NCBI RefSeq assembly: GCF_900188325.1
Contig: NZ_FZPD01000003.1
Coordinates: 186,001-250,000, forward strand
Reading direction: 5' to 3'
DNA length: 64,000 bases
Origin: Ekhidna lutea
GTDB lineage: Bacteria > Bacteroidota > Bacteroidia > Cytophagales > Cyclobacteriaceae
Program-made: the position numbers and the translations under genes
Notes under the pieces: model-generated
The model's input: only the letters and a program-made list of their open reading frames with translations
What the model was told of the DNA's origin: nothing
Database searches by the model: none
Part shown: positions 60,954-64,000 of the stretch, in pieces
How positions within the stretch are numbered: the stretch's first letter is position 1
How the letters are laid out: each line of letters opens with the position of its first letter

Positions 60954-62150
60954 ATGAGACATTATTTAAAAAACACACTGGTTTTCATCTTAGGACTCAC
61001 CGTGATCGGGGCATTCGGTCAGGAGTACGATGATTTATACTTCACCAAAGAAGATAGAGTAAAGAAGAAGTCCAAATCCAATGTGACGATCTCCGCCAAT
61101 CAGGAAGTGCAGGAAGAAAACAATGAAGAACTAAGCTTCCTGGGTCGACAATACAAAGACAACAACCCTGTCATTGATGGTGTGAGTGAGGAGTCGCTGG
61201 AATATTATGCTCCTGAAAAAACACAGGAAGATTACATTTCTGAAGACACTCAAAATGCTTACATCAACGGAACAGACAGGAATCCGAATTTTAGTAATCC
61301 TCAGGCTTCATTCAATGACAATCCAAACAGCCAGCCAGTTGTAATAAACAACTATTACAACGACAACTGGAATACCGGGAACCGATGGAATAATCCTGGA
61401 TGGAGATTTAATATTGGTTGGAACAGCTGGGGCTGGAATACATGGTCAGTATCCTACGGTTGGGGTAATGCCTGGAACCCATGGTACGATCCTTTCTGGG
61501 ATCCATGGTACAATAATGTATGGGGATCAAGATGGGGCTGGAACTCTTGGGGTTGGAATGCAGGCTGGGGCTTGAGAGGTGGATTTTATGATCCCTATTG
61601 GTGTCCCTCATATTATAGAGGATACACAAGACCAATATATATAGTGGATTCTGATAATCGTAGAAGAAGAGATATTGTGAGGGGTTCTAGAAATAGTAGG
61701 GGTTCAATTTCCTCATGGGAAAGCAGATCATCTTCGGGCAGAAGATCAGCTGTTGCAAGCGAGGTGAATCGTAATCAAAGCTATAGTCGACAGCAGGCAG
61801 ACTACTTGAACAGATCCAGGAGTAGCAGATATAGTAGTGACAATAACCGAGGATCAAGCAATTCCGGTAACCGAACTTTCAATACAAATAGCAACTCAAG
61901 AAGTACTTCCTCTTATGGAAGAAGGGCGTCAGGAAGCTCAAGCAATAACAATTTTAGCAGATCTTCCAATAGTTCGAGAAGCCGTTCTTACACGCCATCA
62001 TCTTCCGGAAGCAGTAATCGAAGTTTCTCGCGATCGTCCAGTTCATCTCGAAGTTCTGGTTCGGTAAGGTCTGGAAGTTCTTCTAGTAGATCGTCAGGGT
62101 CAAGATCTTCATCTGGCAGATCCAGTTCTGGAAGAAGAGGTGGTAATTAA
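60954..62150 (+). CDS. Secreted low-complexity protein: Trp/Asn-rich middle, Ser/Arg-rich tail
   Basis: The 398-residue product starts at the ATG behind the Shine-Dalgarno. Signal peptide MRHYLKNTLVFILGLTVIGA to about residue 23. Residues ~25-125 are acidic/polar; ~125-235 are rich in Trp, Asn, Gly and Tyr (NIGWNSWGWNTWSVSYGWGN, WNPWYDPFWDPWYNNVWGSR); the last ~150 are almost all Ser, Arg, Gly and Asn (SSSSRSSGSVRSGSSSSRSS). No enzyme motif. Such a protein would be disordered, sticky and surface-associated; a role in the matrix or in adhesion is inference. An OM porin gene follows. Confidence 0.78.
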   Translation: MRHYLKNTLVFILGLTVIGAFGQEYDDLYFTKEDRVKKKSKSNVTISANQEVQEENNEELSFLGRQYKDNNPVIDGVSEESLEYYAPEKTQEDYISEDTQNAYINGTDRNPNFSNPQASFNDNPNSQPVVINNYYNDNWNTGNRWNNPGWRFNIGWNSWGWNTWSVSYGWGNAWNPWYDPFWDPWYNNVWGSRWGWNSWGWNAGWGLRGGFYDPYWCPSYYRGYTRPIYIVDSDNRRRRDIVRGSRNSRGSISSWESRSSSGRRSAVASEVNRNQSYSRQQADYLNRSRSSRYSSDNNRGSSNSGNRTFNTNSNSRSTSSYGRRASGSSSNNNFSRSSNSSRSRSYTPSSSGSSNRSFSRSSSSSRSSGSVRSGSSSSRSSGSRSSSGRSSSGRRGGN

Positions 62151-62170
62151 TAAATAATCTGATTAAGTAA

Positions 62171-63733
62171 ATGAAAAGTAAACTCACAATACTCTTACTT
62201 TCTATTTTCGGATGTTCAGTTATATCCAATGCTCAGTATTTCGAAGATGCTTACCGTTTTAGCAATACGAATTATAGTCTTGGGAGTACGGCAAGAATGC
62301 AAGCCGTTGGAGGTGCTCAGATAGCGCTGGGCGGAGACATCAGCTCAGCTGTTTCAAACCCTGCAGGTCTGGGGTTCTTTAATAAGAGCGTCTTTGTGTT
62401 CAGTCCATCGCTGGATTTTATTAGTGCAGATACGGATTATTCAATTATCAGACCGGATGAGGTTATCAATGCGCCAGGGTCAGATTTGACTTTTCGTAAT
62501 AATTTTAATTTCTCGAATATTGGGACGGTCATCAATTTTGGAAAGGGTCGATTTACGGATGATAAATTTAAAGGAGGGTCACTTGCCATTTCACTTAGTA
62601 GAAACAATACGTACCACTTATCCAGAACATACGAGGGTGAGAATGGATTTAACTCCATCGTTGATAATATTTTGCAAGGGGCAGGTTCGAAAAGCTTAAA
62701 TGAGTTAAGCGAACTAGAATATGCAGCTTTTGATCAGTTTATAATCAACCAGTATGAAGACGATCAGGGAATTTTCTACACCTCCAATGTGGGAGGCTTT
62801 CCAATTCAGAGAGAAACCATTAAAGAGCGAGGTTCTCACTATCAGTTAAATATGGCCTGGGGCGGAAACTATGATGATCGCCTGTATTTTGGAGGAGGCA
62901 TGGGAGTTCAAATATTAAATTATAAGCAGAATAGATCTTATGAAGAATTCGACTTTCTTCAGGATGGATCGGATATGGACTCATTGAATGCCATTTTCAT
63001 TGACGATGAAATCAGAACAAGAGGTGCGGGAGTGAATTTCAATGCAGGCGCCATTTACAGACCCGCTAGCTTTCTCACAGTCGGTGTAAGCTACACATCA
63101 CCTTCTTTTCTTTCATTAGATGAAGAAAGCTTCATTGATCTTGAAGCAGATTGGGATCCGGGCTCTACATTCACAGAGGAAGTGGATGGTGAGACAACCA
63201 CTTACGATTTGGCAAACATAGATCCATACAGGAGCAATCTTTTTGTTAATACCTATCGGTTAAGAACGCCATCAAAAGTGGGGTTGGGTGCTTCAATGTT
63301 CATTGGGAAAAGTGGCTTTCTTTCTGGAGATTTAGAGTTTGTGAATTATGGCAATGCCAAACTCAACTCCGATGATTTCTCAACCTCTCAGGACAATGAT
63401 GACATTAAATCCGCTTACGAATCAGTGGTGAACATACGAGTGGGTGGCGAGTATAGATTTGATAGTTTCAGGTTACGCGCGGGATATGCCTATTTTCCCG
63501 ATCCATTTAAAGACACTAACCTACAAGACAGAACCAATATAACCTTTGGTTTTGGATACAGAACATTTGATTATTTCCTTGACTTTGCCGTTGTGTCGAG
63601 CATTTCTCAGCAGCAAGCAGTTCCCTACTTTTTAGACCCGGAAACAGTTCCGGAAGACTTTGCAGGACAGCCAGTCGCCACCTCGGATATTCAAAATACC
63701 ACTGTAACTGTTACGTTTGGATTCAACTTTTAA
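62171..63733 (+). CDS. OmpP1/FadL/TodX-like outer-membrane protein
   Basis: The 520-residue outer-membrane barrel has a signal peptide (to ~21, ISNAQ) and the FadL-type N-terminal hatch RMQAVGGAQIALGGDISSAV with SNPAGLGFFNKSVFVFSPSL, then alternating strands ending in aromatic residues and a terminal VTVTFGFNF. Members import hydrophobic molecules across the outer membrane; the substrate is unknown. It follows the Ser/Arg-rich gene by 20 nt and overlaps the convergent aroK by 11 nt. Confidence 0.9.
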   Translation: MKSKLTILLLSIFGCSVISNAQYFEDAYRFSNTNYSLGSTARMQAVGGAQIALGGDISSAVSNPAGLGFFNKSVFVFSPSLDFISADTDYSIIRPDEVINAPGSDLTFRNNFNFSNIGTVINFGKGRFTDDKFKGGSLAISLSRNNTYHLSRTYEGENGFNSIVDNILQGAGSKSLNELSELEYAAFDQFIINQYEDDQGIFYTSNVGGFPIQRETIKERGSHYQLNMAWGGNYDDRLYFGGGMGVQILNYKQNRSYEEFDFLQDGSDMDSLNAIFIDDEIRTRGAGVNFNAGAIYRPASFLTVGVSYTSPSFLSLDEESFIDLEADWDPGSTFTEEVDGETTTYDLANIDPYRSNLFVNTYRLRTPSKVGLGASMFIGKSGFLSGDLEFVNYGNAKLNSDDFSTSQDNDDIKSAYESVVNIRVGGEYRFDSFRLRAGYAYFPDPFKDTNLQDRTNITFGFGYRTFDYFLDFAVVSSISQQQAVPYFLDPETVPEDFAGQPVATSDIQNTTVTVTFGFNF

Positions 63734-64000
63734 AAACCGCTATTAATTCTTTGTATTTCTGAATGGTATGGTCAGCTCGTCTATACCATTCTTTTCTTTG
63801 GTCCAATAAGTTCTCCAGAGTATTGGTCTTCATTAGTGGACGGGTGGTATCCTTTTCAATTCGCATTTGAATTTCTTCGATAGGGGTGTTGATGTAGCAA
63901 ATCGTTCCAGCTTTTTGCATGACCTCCATATTGTCAAAAAAACAAGGAGTACCACCACCTGTTGCCATCACAAACGAATCAATTTCATTGATCACTTTTT
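63723..64000 (-). CDS. aroK: Shikimate kinase, C-terminal part
   Basis: The frame is open to the right end of the window; about 91 residues are visible. FVMATGGGTPCFFDNMEVMQ, MRIEKDTTRPLM (lid Arg) and RKEWYRRADHTIQKYKELI match shikimate kinase, which phosphorylates shikimate for aromatic amino-acid synthesis. The P-loop lies outside the window. Its 3' end overlaps the FadL-like gene by 11 nt. Confidence 0.88.
   Translation of the reverse strand, partial: KVINEIDSFVMATGGGTPCFFDNMEVMQKAGTICYINTPIEEIQMRIEKDTTRPLMKTNTLENLLDQRKEWYRRADHTIQKYKELIAVFKS

Noticed and set aside
1-64000. Prophage, insertion sequence, integrase or transposase
   Set aside because: No such gene or flanking inverted repeat pair was found; the repeats seen are short intergenic palindromes and one tandem array.

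Overview
The window comes from an AT-rich member of the Bacteroidota, most likely a marine gliding Cytophagales bacterium. Lineage markers are the porU-porV type IX secretion pair, a short primary sigma factor without region 1.1, promoter-like TTG-N19-23-TAnnTTTG sequences, start codons that mostly lack Shine-Dalgarno sequences, and many Bacteroidota-typical families (DUF2911, DUF2480, DUF2461, 7TMR-DISM hybrid kinase, FtsX permeases with a prefix domain). Nearly everything is chromosomal housekeeping. I see no prophage, insertion sequence, plasmid gene or CRISPR array.

Layout. 1-3024: two FtsX-type permeases. 3162-8657: rpoD, csaA, a nucleotidyltransferase with a tiny partner ORF, xth, gcvT, comB. 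8663-15596: a MazG-like protein, a lipoprotein, DUF2911, yicC, a large three-part envelope protein, an FAD oxidoreductase. 15635-21616: an MBL hydrolase, pssA, then porU and porV. 21710-28713: a run of aminotransferase, sugar kinase and hybrid histidine kinase, facing hemE, with sdaA divergent from hemE. 28807-32215: adk-obg and grpE-dnaJ. 32221-39049: repeat-flanked genes, an MFS carrier, prfB with a programmed frameshift, ilvE, a PduO-type adenosyltransferase, a LolD/MacB-type ATPase. 39140-45750: an alkyltransferase-like protein, a sodium symporter, clpS, recR, murF. 45772-46412: tRNA-Val followed by a 158-bp tandem array. 46595-53565: secreted proteins, a phosphoesterase, an adenosine-kinase-like protein, a pair of M16 peptidases. 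53586-57678: rpmH, rnpA, an S41 protease, tsaB, DUF2480, a DinB/YfiT protein. 57851-64000: proS-nfeD-floA on the minus strand, a Ser/Arg/Trp-rich secreted protein, a FadL-like porin and the end of aroK.

Working together: PorU and PorV are the attachment end of type IX secretion. GrpE and DnaJ serve DnaK. RpmH and RnpA form the classic ribosome/RNase P pair. NfeD and FloA build membrane microdomains. The M16 pair looks like one active and one inactive subunit.

Most interesting signals: (1) a near-identical 158-bp tandem array behind tRNA-Val, in which every unit carries the last 16 nt of the tRNA, a terminator hairpin and a long imperfect palindrome; (2) a DnaJ with only half of its zinc-finger region; (3) an RF2 frameshift site with its SD-like stimulator kept, and one perfect Shine-Dalgarno, in a phylum thought to mask the anti-SD; (4) TAnnTTTG boxes that abut start codons, suggesting leaderless mRNAs; (5) a degenerate peptidase/beta-propeller/outer-membrane-barrel fusion. 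The only stretch over 300 bases without a protein gene is 45751-46594, which holds the tRNA, the array, a terminator and a hairpin.
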